This document shows, in pieces, positions 27,249-35,677 of a stretch of DNA of 64,000 nucleotides. The notes below the pieces were generated by a model. It saw only the letters and a list, made by a program, of their open reading frames with translations. It was not told the origin of the DNA and made no database searches. Made by a program: the position numbers and the translations under genes. This DNA is from Pseudomonadota bacterium. GTDB taxonomy: Bacteria; Pseudomonadota; Gammaproteobacteria; Pseudomonadales; Pseudohongiellaceae. Within the stretch, counting starts at the first letter, position 1; the number at the start of each line of letters is the position of its first letter. The DNA lies in the NCBI GenBank assembly GCA_027621405.1, contig JAQCBT010000011.1:62001-126000 (forward strand), read 5' to 3'.

Positions 27249-28724
27249 TCAATCGTCGTCACTGCTGGAAGAATAGTCGGGAACCGGTGCCCAGCACAGG
27301 GGACAGCCGACATCGTATTCATTGCGATCCTTCATCTGTGCCCGACGAATGGCCATCTCTTCCTGGAACTGCTCCTCGGTCATGGTGACGGAATAGCCCA
27401 GGTCGATGAACATATTGGACACCGAACGGCGACCACCACCGGCCCAGTTACGGGGGTCGGCAAGATTGGGGTTGGCCTCGGTGGTATCCATGTAGGCGAT
27501 GGTGCGCAGCACTGTGCCTTTAGGGAGCAAGGGTGCACGGTCTTCCTTATAGATGTACTGCTTCACCCAGTTGTGGTCGTAACCGACGCAGTTCAGGGTG
27601 AACTGGTTGTGACCCCAGATCGCCTCCAGGCACATGCGCACACCCGGTGCATGCAGGTGCGGTTCGAAGGCCATGATCTTGGTGTGCTCCTGCAGCACCA
27701 CGTAGTTGGACAGCTCCTGGTTGGCCTGGTTTGGTATTACATCGAGGTCGATGCCATTACCGGTACGCGGGCCGCGACGGGAATACTTGGGCTCATAGCC
27801 ACGGGGGAAGAAGGTGATGCCAAACTCGAGATGGCCAGTTGTCTCCCGACCATTGGAGTGCATGTGCGCCGCTTGCAGGTGCAGTGCGGAATTTGCCTGC
27901 AACAGGCGGCCTGCACTGTCCGGGAACACGTCGGCGTTACGACCCACCTCGTGGATGGGCCAGCTCACTGTGGAATCGGGCAGGATATAGCCACCATCTT
28001 CACTGAGGACCCCACTCTGGTAGGTCATGTGATGGAAGATATAGCGACCACCCACGGTGTTGGTGCCCTGGTCCTGGGGAATATCATTCACTTCCCGCAC
28101 TTCGATGGATTTCACATAGCGGTCTTCGGTCAGGCCAGTCGGCACGATGCCGATATCACCCCACCAGTCGGGCCCTACGGCGGGACGCGTCATGTCCTGG
28201 CTGCGCAAGACCAGTTCCGGTTCACCAAGAGCCCATTCATCATCTTCGGTAAAGACAATAGGAGGCGGTTCGTCGGCCGGATTACCCCGCGGGGCACCGT
28301 TCTGCGCCCAGGCCTGGATCATGGCCAGTTCCTGGTCGGACAGGGAGTAATCGCTCTCAAAGCCGTCGGTAATGCCGATGTCCTTCTCCACGTACCAGGG
28401 CGGCATGGCACCCATGCGATCGCGAATCGCGGTGCGGTACATGATGACCGGCGCCCAGGGGCGAATTTCCTCGTAGCTCAGGAACGACATGGGGCCGGCA
28501 CCACCGGGTCGGTGGCACTGCACACAGCTGCGCTGCATGATGGGCGCGATGTGCTCGGCATAATTGACGTCACCTGGCTGCATGTCGAAATCGGCGATGT
28601 CGAAATAGTGGGGCTGGTGGTTCGCCACGCTGGCATCGTGGGGCTGGGCCAGCACCACGGCCGGCAGCAACAGTGCGGGCAGCAAGGCGATACGAAGGGT
28701 TGAAGAGAGTTGTCGGGCAATCAT
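27249..28724 (-). CDS. Exported heme c-containing type-2 copper monooxygenase-like protein
   Basis: The 491-residue protein has a signal peptide, then a c-type heme site (CVQCH, residues 67-71). A domain resembling ascorbate-dependent copper monooxygenases such as peptidylglycine hydroxylase follows. All copper-ligand landmarks are present: FHHMTY (His231, His232), AHMHSNG (His287/289), FEPHLHAPG (His356, His358) and a late Met in SVSNMFIDLG (Met438). A fused cytochrome could supply electrons in place of ascorbate. The C-terminus has an extra CPLC pair without His. An AGAGGTG ribosome site precedes the ATG. Confidence 0.8.
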   Translation of the reverse strand: MIARQLSSTLRIALLPALLLPAVVLAQPHDASVANHQPHYFDIADFDMQPGDVNYAEHIAPIMQRSCVQCHRPGGAGPMSFLSYEEIRPWAPVIMYRTAIRDRMGAMPPWYVEKDIGITDGFESDYSLSDQELAMIQAWAQNGAPRGNPADEPPPIVFTEDDEWALGEPELVLRSQDMTRPAVGPDWWGDIGIVPTGLTEDRYVKSIEVREVNDIPQDQGTNTVGGRYIFHHMTYQSGVLSEDGGYILPDSTVSWPIHEVGRNADVFPDSAGRLLQANSALHLQAAHMHSNGRETTGHLEFGITFFPRGYEPKYSRRGPRTGNGIDLDVIPNQANQELSNYVVLQEHTKIMAFEPHLHAPGVRMCLEAIWGHNQFTLNCVGYDHNWVKQYIYKEDRAPLLPKGTVLRTIAYMDTTEANPNLADPRNWAGGGRRSVSNMFIDLGYSVTMTEEQFQEEMAIRRAQMKDRNEYDVGCPLCWAPVPDYSSSSDDD

Positions 28725-28892
28725 GATGTCACCTCTTGTTATCTCTGGAGGCCACTAGTGGCCTGTAAGATACTATTTACACAAATGAATAAACGGGCTG
28801 GAAATCGGTTTCTCAGGCCTGTCTGCCTGAAATAAAAAAGCAGCACCGGAGTATTAATTCTTATTCTGTTCCGATTCTAGCGGAATTTTCCC

Positions 28893-30521
28893 CTACTCTG
28901 GTAGCGCAAAAGCCGTGAGCGTCGTACCGGACGCGATCAGCACCATTTGCCTGCCATCCAGCATAAAGGTCATGGCAGCGGCACCCCAGATGCGGGATCC
29001 GGTCTGGTAGTGCCAGAGGTTTTCCCCGGTTTCCGCGTTGAAGGCCATGAAGTTACCTTCGTGGTCCCCGGCGAACACCAGGCCTGAGGCGGTGCTCAGC
29101 ACGCCACCAAAGGTTGGCGAGGGATAGGTAAATTCCCACACCAGTTCCCCGGTATGCACGTCCAGCGCACGCAGAGCACCACTGCCCTGCTCGGCGTCGA
29201 TGTGCACCGTGCCTCCAAAATTGGATTGTCCCGGCGTATTCGCAGGCACTTCCGGGATAAAGGTGGCGCAGGTCTCCCGCGCAGTCAGGATGAACAGATC
29301 CAGCCCCGGATAGAAGGTTGGCGGCATGAAGTTGGTAGAACCCCAGGGATCGGGTACACAACCTTGGCTGCCGTCGTTCAGCACGATGGGCCGGCCATCC
29401 TCGCCAATTTCCCGCGCCCAGGTCGTGGCCGTAAACGGTTTTCCTAACAAGAGTTCTCCGGTCACCCGGTCCAGCACGTAGAAGAAGCCATTGCGATTGC
29501 CCACCATGACGACCTTGCGCGGTTCGCCCTTCCAGTCGATGTCGGCAAGTACCGGCATGTGATTGGAGTCCCAGTCATTCAGGTCGTGGGGGGTGAACTG
29601 ATAGTGCCACTGCAGTTCGCCGGTATCGGGATCCAGTGCCACCAGGGAATTGGAATAGAGATTGTCGCCGGGTCGCAGGTCGCCGTAGTAATCCGGGTTC
29701 GGATTACCCACTCCCCAATAGAGCAGATCCAGTTCCGGATCGTAGCTGCCGTTCATCCAGGTGCCACCGCCCCCGGATGCCAGTATCTCGGGATCATCGG
29801 GCCAGGTCTCGCTGCCGGGTTCGCCGGGACCGGGAATGGTGTTGAATCGCCACAGGCGCTCGCCGGATACGGGATCGAAGGCATCGATGAAACCCCGGGT
29901 GCGGTACTCGCCGCCGGAGATGCCGACGATCACCTTGTTGTCCAGCACCAGTGGCGCCAGAGTCGCCGAATAACCCACCTGGTAGTCCGCCAGTTCTCGC
30001 TCCCAAAGGACATCACCGCTGCGACGATCGAAGGCCATGAGGTGCGCATCCAGGGTCACCATGAACAGACGATCCCCCAACATGCCGAAACCACGATTCA
30101 CCGGCGCGCTGGCACCGTAGGTCAGGTCGCTGGGAAGATTGCGCCGGTAAGACCAGAAGGCTCGCCCGCTGCGGGCATCGATCGCCCAGGCGTAGTTATT
30201 GGAACCGGTGACATAGAGGATGCCATCGTCCGCCAGCGGTGTGGTTTCGAAGCCGCGGCCGCGGGTGGTAGTGCCGGTCTGGAAGGTCCAGACCGGGCGC
30301 AACTGGTCCACGTTGTCCGGGGTAATCTGGGTCAGGGGACTGTGGCGCTTGCCGCTGTAGTCGCCGGAATAGGTGAGCCAGCGTTCGGGATCGGCAAAGC
30401 CGGCGAGGATATCATCATAATCAGGCCCGCTCTGGGCACTGGCAGCGGCCGACACCATGAGGACCGAAGCACATACGGCATTTCGGGAGACTTTGTAGAG
30501 ACGATCAAGGATATGCTTCAT
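28893..30521 (-). CDS. PQQ-dependent dehydrogenase (alcohol dehydrogenase-like)
   Basis: The 542-residue exported enzyme (signal ending SAAASAQ) has the eight-bladed quinoprotein fold. Blade signatures include WTFQTGTTTRGRGFETTPL, YVTGSNNYAWAIDARSG, GGGGTWMNGSYDPE, LLYWGVGNPNPDYYGD, and the catalytic Asp region HDLNDWDSNHMPVL. The adjacent-cysteine disulfide typical of many PQQ alcohol dehydrogenases is not seen. No heme domain is fused; the cytochrome encoded 7 bp upstream is the likely electron acceptor. The substrate is unknown. Located in the periplasm. Confidence 0.87.
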   Translation of the reverse strand: MKHILDRLYKVSRNAVCASVLMVSAAASAQSGPDYDDILAGFADPERWLTYSGDYSGKRHSPLTQITPDNVDQLRPVWTFQTGTTTRGRGFETTPLADDGILYVTGSNNYAWAIDARSGRAFWSYRRNLPSDLTYGASAPVNRGFGMLGDRLFMVTLDAHLMAFDRRSGDVLWERELADYQVGYSATLAPLVLDNKVIVGISGGEYRTRGFIDAFDPVSGERLWRFNTIPGPGEPGSETWPDDPEILASGGGGTWMNGSYDPELDLLYWGVGNPNPDYYGDLRPGDNLYSNSLVALDPDTGELQWHYQFTPHDLNDWDSNHMPVLADIDWKGEPRKVVMVGNRNGFFYVLDRVTGELLLGKPFTATTWAREIGEDGRPIVLNDGSQGCVPDPWGSTNFMPPTFYPGLDLFILTARETCATFIPEVPANTPGQSNFGGTVHIDAEQGSGALRALDVHTGELVWEFTYPSPTFGGVLSTASGLVFAGDHEGNFMAFNAETGENLWHYQTGSRIWGAAAMTFMLDGRQMVLIASGTTLTAFALPE

Positions 30522-30528
30522 GATTGCG

Positions 30529-31359
30529 CTAGTTCCTGTCCAGGAAATTCAGGATGTCGATTAGTTCTTGCTGCCCGAGCAGGCTTTCACTGAAAACGGG
30601 CATGAGCGATTGCTGTGGCCGTTCAAGCGAGCGCAGCTGTTGTTTCCTAAAACCACGCAGTCGTTGATTGCTGTCCATCATCTGCAGGGAGAATGCATCT
30701 TCACTCTTGAGCACACCCTGTACTGTCTCCCCAGATCCGGTAATGACTGTGAGAGGCTTGTAGCCTGGGGCGATCAGGGCGCTGGGGTCACGCACGGAGA
30801 TGAGCAGGGATTCCAGTGACCGTCTGGCGGTGATGGTAGACAGGTCCGGACCCAGGCTGCCGCCCTCACCCCTCACCCGGTGACACTCCGCGCAATGGCG
30901 GGCAAACAGGCGCTGGCCGTTGGCCGCATCCCCGTCAGGCAAACCGATGACCCCTGCCACTGCCACATTCTGCAGGTGGCTCACCAGCATCCAGATCTCG
31001 GTGTCGGTGAAATCATGGGGCGGCATGATGCTGCCGGCGATGCCATTGCGAATGGTGTCGAACACATCCTGCGCCGAGAGCTGGCGTTGCGACCACATCA
31101 GGGTGAGGTCGGGTGCGTCGATGCTGCTGATGCCCTTGGCGTCGGCACCATGGCAGGTGGCACACTGGGCGCGGAACAGGGCGCCACCGGCAAAGGCGGC
31201 CCGGGGATCGCCTTCGAGCGGGTTGACCGTCTGCGCCAGGAGCGCCGGGCTCGAGACCAGGAGCAGCATTGGCAGCAAGGCCATGCGTATTCGGCCAACA
31301 GTTATTTTATATATAGAAGTAAGATCAGGCATTGTTATTCTCATTTTGTGCCGGAGCAT
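30529..31359 (-). CDS. Exported diheme cytochrome c
   Basis: These 276 residues carry a signal peptide (MALLPMLLLVSSPALLA; the start could be any of three in-frame ATGs). Two heme c sites are seen: CATCHGAD near residue 66 and CAECHRVRG near 155. The second domain continues into a segment (SLESLLISVRDPSALIAPGYKPL, then TGSGETVQGVLK) typical of PVC-type heme-binding domains found with quinoproteins. It probably takes electrons from the PQQ enzyme encoded 7 bp downstream. The upstream region is shared with the divergent cupin gene. Confidence 0.85.
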   Translation of the reverse strand: MLRHKMRITMPDLTSIYKITVGRIRMALLPMLLLVSSPALLAQTVNPLEGDPRAAFAGGALFRAQCATCHGADAKGISSIDAPDLTLMWSQRQLSAQDVFDTIRNGIAGSIMPPHDFTDTEIWMLVSHLQNVAVAGVIGLPDGDAANGQRLFARHCAECHRVRGEGGSLGPDLSTITARRSLESLLISVRDPSALIAPGYKPLTVITGSGETVQGVLKSEDAFSLQMMDSNQRLRGFRKQQLRSLERPQQSLMPVFSESLLGQQELIDILNFLDRN

Positions 31360-31505
31360 AGCAAATAACTGCGGGCTCAGGGAATTAATGACCCGGGCTC
31401 AGTTGACTTCCCACGGGCATTGGTTTTTACTGCGCGGAGCCTCATTACCTGGATTGAACAGTCGATACTATGAATTCAGGGACCATAACAAGAACGGAGA
31501 ACACC

Positions 31506-31973
31506 ATGAGTTCCAATCCGAAACAAATCAAAGAGATCCTGACCTCAGTCTGCGCCGCCGCCGCATTGGGCATCGCCGTGCTGGTCACCCAGACCGATGT
31601 GATCTCGGCCCAGGCCAGCAACTTCCAGGGCGGTGCGCCCGTGGTGACCCAGGGTCCTGACGATGCCCGTTACATCCGCATCCTGTTCCCGGCCGGCGTG
31701 CGCTCCTCTTGGCACAGCCACACCTGGGGCCAGTTGCTGTTAATCGAGGAAGGCATCGGCCTGCACCAGATCCGTGGCCGGGTTATCGAGGAATTCCATC
31801 CCGGCGAGCCCTTCTGGACCCCGGCCGGCGTCGAACACTGGCATGGCGCCCACCCCGATGTGGATGCGCTGCAACTCACCATCTATGAAGGCACCGTGGA
31901 GTGGCTGGATGCCACCACCGATGAGCAGTACCTCGGCCCACGCACTCGCCCCATGTCTCGCTCCAACAACTAG
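31506..31973 (+). CDS. Exported cupin-domain protein
   Basis: The ATG at 31506 is chosen because AACGGAG lies just upstream; the frame is open from 31470. The 155-residue product has a hydrophobic leader (VCAAAALGIAVLVTQ, ISAQAS). A single cupin domain follows: WHSHTWGQLLLIEEGIG and FWTPAGVEHWHGAHPD supply the metal-binding His residues of cupin motifs 1 and 2. Similar small periplasmic cupins occur beside carboxymuconolactone decarboxylase or quinoprotein genes. The reaction is unknown. An intrinsic terminator follows within 20 bp. Confidence 0.82.
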   Translation: MSSNPKQIKEILTSVCAAAALGIAVLVTQTDVISAQASNFQGGAPVVTQGPDDARYIRILFPAGVRSSWHSHTWGQLLLIEEGIGLHQIRGRVIEEFHPGEPFWTPAGVEHWHGAHPDVDALQLTIYEGTVEWLDATTDEQYLGPRTRPMSRSNN

Positions 31974-31991
31974 GGCGAAGCAACGCTATCG

Positions 31992-32018
31992 AAGGCGGCT
32001 CAATGAGCCGCCTTTTTT
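31992..32018 (+). terminator. Intrinsic terminator after the cupin gene
   Basis: A perfect 10-bp stem (AAGGCGGCTC, loop AAT, GAGCCGCCTT) is followed by a run of T to 32018. It lies 18 bp after the cupin stop codon, so the cupin gene is transcribed apart from the beta-helix gene downstream. Confidence 0.9.
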
Positions 32019-32189
32019 GTGCCTGCCTGTTCCGGGTTTAATCCATGCAGTCAGGCTCGGAGCACTGGAAGCCCTCCTCTGCCACTAATCGGCACGAGCA
32101 ATCAGCTGTTTGCCCGCACTGCAGTTCAAGTCCTATACTCCGGCTAGTAGCAGCACAGGACAGACTGCTTCACATATTGGGGGAAACAC

Positions 32190-33404
32190 ATGAGCACCAG
32201 GTATAAATTATCGAGCCTCGCCGCCATCACTACCCTGGCACTGGCCGCCTGTTCCGAACAGGCACCCACACCACAGGAACCAGAACTCAGCTTCGAGGAA
32301 AGTCTGCAACAGCAGCTCATCCAGGCCCAGCCCGGTGATGTAATCGAGATTCCCGCGGGCACCCATAGCATCAGCCGTGGCCTGTCCCTGAACGTGGACG
32401 GCGTCACCATTCGCGGCGCGGGCATGGAGCAGTCCATACTCTCCTTCGCCAACCAGGCCCAGGGCGCCGAAGGCCTGCTCGTGAGTGCCGACGATTTCGT
32501 GATCGAAAACCTGGCCATCGAAGACACCATCGGCGATGCCCTCAAGATTAATGAGAGCGACAATGTGGTGATTCGCAATGTGCGCACCGAATGGACCGGC
32601 GGCCCGCTAAGCAGCAACGGCGCCTATGGTATCTACCCGGTACAGTCCAGCAACATCCTCATCGATGGCGCCGTCGCCATCGGTGCCTCGGATGCCGGAA
32701 TCTATGTCGGTCAGTCCAACAACATCATCGTGCGCAACTCCCGCGCCGAGTACAACGTGGCCGGTATCGAGATCGAGAACTCCACCTTCGCCGACGTGCA
32801 CAACAACGTGGCAAGCAATAACACCGGTGGCATCCTGGTCTTCGACCTGCCTAACCTCCCGGTACAGGGTGGTCGCAACACCCGCGTGTTCAACAACCAG
32901 ATTGTGAACAACAACACCGCCAACTTCGCCCCCGAGGGCAACATCGTGGGCGAGGTACCCGCTGGCACCGGCATGATGGTGCTGGCCAACGACAGCATCG
33001 AGGTGTTCGGCAACACCTTCACCGACAACAACACCACCAACGTCATGATCGTGAGCTACTACATCACCGAACGCCCCTTCGACGACCCCAACTACGACCC
33101 GTTCCCGGAAGAAATATATATCCACGACAACAAGTTCAACGGCGGTGGCAACACACCGGATTCCGAACCCCTGGTGATGTTGCAGCAGGCTACAGGACAG
33201 GCTATTCCCGATATCGTCTGGGACGGCACCATGGTGCCCGGCAAGTCCGCCAGCGACATCCTCTGTATCGGCGATAACGGCGACACCACCTTCGTGAACC
33301 TGGATGCCGGCAACGGCTTCGCTGCACCCAGCTTCGACGCCTCAATTCACGCCTGTGCCCTACCTGCCCTCAGCGAAATCGAACTCAGCGGCGACGCGGA
33401 CTAG
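32190..33404 (+). CDS. Parallel beta-helix lipoprotein
   Basis: The 404-residue protein has a lipoprotein signal (LAAITTLALAAC; lipid on Cys near residue 22). A right-handed beta-helix follows, with repeating GVTIRGAGMEQSIL, NVVIRNVRTEW, NNIIVRNSRAEYN and NTFTDNNTTNVMIV coils (about 60-300). It matches the family TIGR03805, which is characteristically encoded next to the TIGR03806/SO2930 diheme cytochrome family, exactly as here (12 bp apart). The role of the pair is unknown; beta-helices often bind or cleave polysaccharides. Confidence 0.87.
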   Translation: MSTRYKLSSLAAITTLALAACSEQAPTPQEPELSFEESLQQQLIQAQPGDVIEIPAGTHSISRGLSLNVDGVTIRGAGMEQSILSFANQAQGAEGLLVSADDFVIENLAIEDTIGDALKINESDNVVIRNVRTEWTGGPLSSNGAYGIYPVQSSNILIDGAVAIGASDAGIYVGQSNNIIVRNSRAEYNVAGIEIENSTFADVHNNVASNNTGGILVFDLPNLPVQGGRNTRVFNNQIVNNNTANFAPEGNIVGEVPAGTGMMVLANDSIEVFGNTFTDNNTTNVMIVSYYITERPFDDPNYDPFPEEIYIHDNKFNGGGNTPDSEPLVMLQQATGQAIPDIVWDGTMVPGKSASDILCIGDNGDTTFVNLDAGNGFAAPSFDASIHACALPALSEIELSGDAD

Positions 33405-33416
33405 GCAATACACACC

Positions 33417-34529
33417 ATGATCTACCCGCGCAAGGCAGTACGTGGCGCAGTACTCGGATTCGTATGCGGAGCGGCACTCAGCGCCTGCTCCGAACCCTCG
33501 CCCGTGTTTCATGCCGACGCCAATCCCTCGCGCCTGTCAGACTGGGGGTTGTTCTCGTTAGATGACACAAGCCTCACCCCGAATCCCGACACCCTGGTGT
33601 TCCGCCCGGCCAACACCCTGTTCACCGACTACGCGCAAAAAATGCGCACTCTTTGGATCCCGGAAGGTGAGCAGGCAAGCCTGGTGAATGGTGAAATCGA
33701 ATACCCCGTTGGTACCGTCCTCAGCAAGACTTTCTACTACCCAACAAATGCAGCCGGGGATCCAATGAGGAGAGACGAAATCATCGCCGAATCCATCGAA
33801 CTGGCTAACAATCGTCTTATGGAAACCAGGTTACTGGTAAAGAGGAGTGAAGGCTGGGATGCGTTTCCCTACGTGTGGAATGATGAGGAAAGCGAGGCTT
33901 TCCTGCGGGTCGCGGGTACGACAGCAGCCTTAAGCCTGCAGACAGACGCTGGCAGTAAGGACTTCTTGTACTTCGTTCCCAACGAGAATCAATGCGCCGG
34001 CTGCCATGTCACGGAACACCCCGATGGCGACCTTCACCCCCTGGCCGCGGTCTCCCACCAACTCAGCTACAAGCGCTACCAGGCCGACGGCGACCTGCGT
34101 CTCGAGATCGACGCACTGGTTGCCAGGGGCTGGCTGGAGTCAGCACCCATGCGCCTGGAGACCATCAGCTATCTCAACGACGGTGACCTGGAAGCGAGAG
34201 CGACCGAATACCTGAAGATCAACTGTGGTCACTGCCACAATCCCAATGGTGCCGCCGACACCTCCAACCTCATCCTCGACGGCTCCCACTCGCAACTGGT
34301 GAACATGGGGGTCTGCAAGCCACCCGTGGCGGCCGGCGGCGGCGCTGGCGACCGCCTCTACAGCATCGTGCCCGGCGCGCCGGAGCAGTCCATCCTGCTG
34401 TACCGCATGCAGTCCAGCGAGCCAGACGAGATGATGCCGGAACTGGGACGCTCACTGGTGCACGAGGAAGGCATCGACCTGATCAGCGACTGGATCGAGC
34501 AGCTCAGCGGCGACTGCACCGCTCGCTAG
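33417..34529 (+). CDS. SO2930-family diheme c-type cytochrome lipoprotein
   Basis: A 370-residue exported protein with a lipobox (GAALSAC). Two heme c sites are seen: CAGCHVTEH near residue 198 and CGHCHNPNG near 286. Between them is the family block LAAVSHQLSYKRYQADGDL. The N-terminal part has the conserved LFTDYAQKMRTLWIP and VGTVLSKTFYYP. This fits the TIGR03806 family that pairs with the upstream beta-helix protein. It probably accepts electrons in the periplasm; the donor is unknown. Confidence 0.87.
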   Translation: MIYPRKAVRGAVLGFVCGAALSACSEPSPVFHADANPSRLSDWGLFSLDDTSLTPNPDTLVFRPANTLFTDYAQKMRTLWIPEGEQASLVNGEIEYPVGTVLSKTFYYPTNAAGDPMRRDEIIAESIELANNRLMETRLLVKRSEGWDAFPYVWNDEESEAFLRVAGTTAALSLQTDAGSKDFLYFVPNENQCAGCHVTEHPDGDLHPLAAVSHQLSYKRYQADGDLRLEIDALVARGWLESAPMRLETISYLNDGDLEARATEYLKINCGHCHNPNGAADTSNLILDGSHSQLVNMGVCKPPVAAGGGAGDRLYSIVPGAPEQSILLYRMQSSEPDEMMPELGRSLVHEEGIDLISDWIEQLSGDCTAR

Positions 34530-34817
34530 ACCCGAATCCTCGCCTTCCTTCCCCCTTTGTTTGAAAATCTGGCGCGCTTTGCACCTGAGTAATCAGATAT
34601 CTATCGCTACAACAAGGCCTTAGCAGGACTCCTGGCCAAATACGGAGAAACCTCTTTTCTGAAAAGCGATCGCACCCTATTTCGAATAAAGCAGACCCTC
34701 GATATTTCGACCCTAAGTCCATGGAGATTGAAAACTTACTGTTCCAATTCAAGAATTTGGGGCATACACTACAAGTGAAAACCCACAAATAAAGAGGGGG
34801 GGTCACTTTATACAAAT
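34530..34817. other. AT-richer non-coding stretch before the cassette array
   Basis: Nearly 300 bp after the diheme cytochrome gene contain no convincing gene. Base composition becomes visibly richer in A and T toward the right. The stretch ends in ATACAAAT just before the first GTTATGTGC core site. No attI site, integrase gene or transposase remnant was recognised. It is likely the left boundary of acquired DNA. Confidence 0.4.
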
Positions 34818-34834
34818 GTTATGTGCTTTGCGAT

Positions 34835-35296
34835 ATGAGCGAGATTGAGGAGATACTTTCTGAAGCGAAATCTCTTGCTAAGAAATACAAAAAGCTAACG
34901 GGGAAGCCGCTCGGAATAACTGGCGAAATAGCAGAATTCGTCGCAGCGCAGTGCCTTGGGCTCGAACTCGCTGAAGCCCGACAATCTGGATACGATGCGA
35001 CCCGACTGGAGAACGGCAAGGAAGTAAAAGTACAGATTAAGGGCCGATGCATCCGTAAGAATACCAACCCGGGACAAAGGCTTGGAAAAATACGCCTTGA
35101 TACCGAATGGGATACGGTCCTTCTAGTTCTACTTGATGAGGATTTTGAACCCGTAAGTATGATTGAAGCCGCAAGGCCCGAAGTTGAAGAGGCTCTTTTG
35201 GCTCCTGGCTCGAAGTCTCGAAATGAAAGAGGTGCGCTCGGAATCGCTAAATTCAAATCAATCGGGACTGAAGTATGGAGTCACGAACGCACATAA
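34835..35296 (+). CDS. DUF6998-like protein with PD-(D/E)XK-type motif, integron cassette gene
   Basis: The 153-residue cytoplasmic protein (ATG at 34835; a GTG 12 bp earlier is possible) has LTGKPLGITGEIAEFVAAQ, then GYDATR, then EVKVQIKGR. The Glu, Asp and K-Q-I-K spacing resembles the active site of PD-(D/E)XK nucleases. The C-terminal half (WDTVLLVLLDEDFEP, KSRNERGALGIAKFKSIG) matches what I recall of DUF6998. Nuclease activity is inference. Its TAA stop lies within the GCACATAAC core of the following attC-like site, as in gene cassettes. Base composition differs from flanking genes. Confidence 0.65.
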   Translation: MSEIEEILSEAKSLAKKYKKLTGKPLGITGEIAEFVAAQCLGLELAEARQSGYDATRLENGKEVKVQIKGRCIRKNTNPGQRLGKIRLDTEWDTVLLVLLDEDFEPVSMIEAARPEVEEALLAPGSKSRNERGALGIAKFKSIGTEVWSHERT

Positions 35297-35357
35297 CAAT
35301 CAGTTCTATAAAGGACAAACTGCTTCGCAGTTTGCCCATAAACAAGGGCGTTAGCGC
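35289..35357 (+). other. attC-like integron recombination site 1
   Basis: The site begins with GCACATAAC (35289-35297) and ends in GTTAGCGC (35350-35357), 69 bp in all. A central hairpin (GGACAAACTGC, TTCG, GCAGTTTGCCC at about 35313-35336) resembles the folded stem of attC. GCACATAAC is the exact reverse complement of GTTATGTGC at 34818-34826, so the two define a 532-bp cassette in the standard way. The 3' part AACAAGGGCGTTAG is repeated in site 2. Confidence 0.65.
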
Positions 35358-35378
35358 TACGAAGCTAGGAACATCAGT

Positions 35379-35669
35379 GTGAAAAATCTGTTACTTCTGG
35401 TAGTTATTTCTATTGGAGCATGGCTGTGGATTCAAGAACCAACTCCTCCGACAATATCCACATCCGCACCAACGACATTTTCAATTGAAAGTCCAGTTAC
35501 GCAACCCGCCTCAACCACGAGATCTGTTAGTTTCAGTTGCGATGGCCGTCAATATTGCAGCGAGATGACCTCAAGAGCTGAAGCTGAATTCTTCGTTCGC
35601 AATTGCCCAAACACCAGAATGGACGGTGACAACGACGGTTTTCCTTGTGAAAACGACTCAAGATTCTAA
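35379..35669 (+). CDS. Exported Excalibur-domain protein, integron cassette gene
   Basis: A 96-residue protein with a GTG start, an N-terminal hydrophobic leader (NLLLLVVISIGAWLWI) and a Thr/Ser/Pro-rich linker. A C-terminal Excalibur domain follows: CDGRQYCSEMTS, then FVRNCPNTRMDGDNDGFPCE. Excalibur domains hold calcium through the DGDNDG loop, with two disulfides. It lies between attC-like sites 1 and 2, as a single-gene cassette. The function is unknown. Confidence 0.75.
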   Translation: MKNLLLLVVISIGAWLWIQEPTPPTISTSAPTTFSIESPVTQPASTTRSVSFSCDGRQYCSEMTSRAEAEFFVRNCPNTRMDGDNDGFPCENDSRF

Positions 35670-35677
35670 AGAATTCT

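Noticed and set aside
27573-28703. A 376-codon rightward open frame opposite the copper monooxygenase gene
   Set aside because: It is a mirror of a well-supported gene in GC-rich DNA; its translation is rich in His, Gly and Val with no domain logic or signal peptide.
28813-28830. Hairpin TCAGGC/GCCTGA between the copper monooxygenase and PQQ dehydrogenase genes
   Set aside because: The T/A run lies on the wrong side for termination in the direction of these genes, and the stem is short.
29559-30593. A 344-codon rightward open frame opposite the PQQ dehydrogenase gene
   Set aside because: The leftward frame carries clear quinoprotein motifs; this one is low-complexity Gly/Ile/Val without recognisable features.
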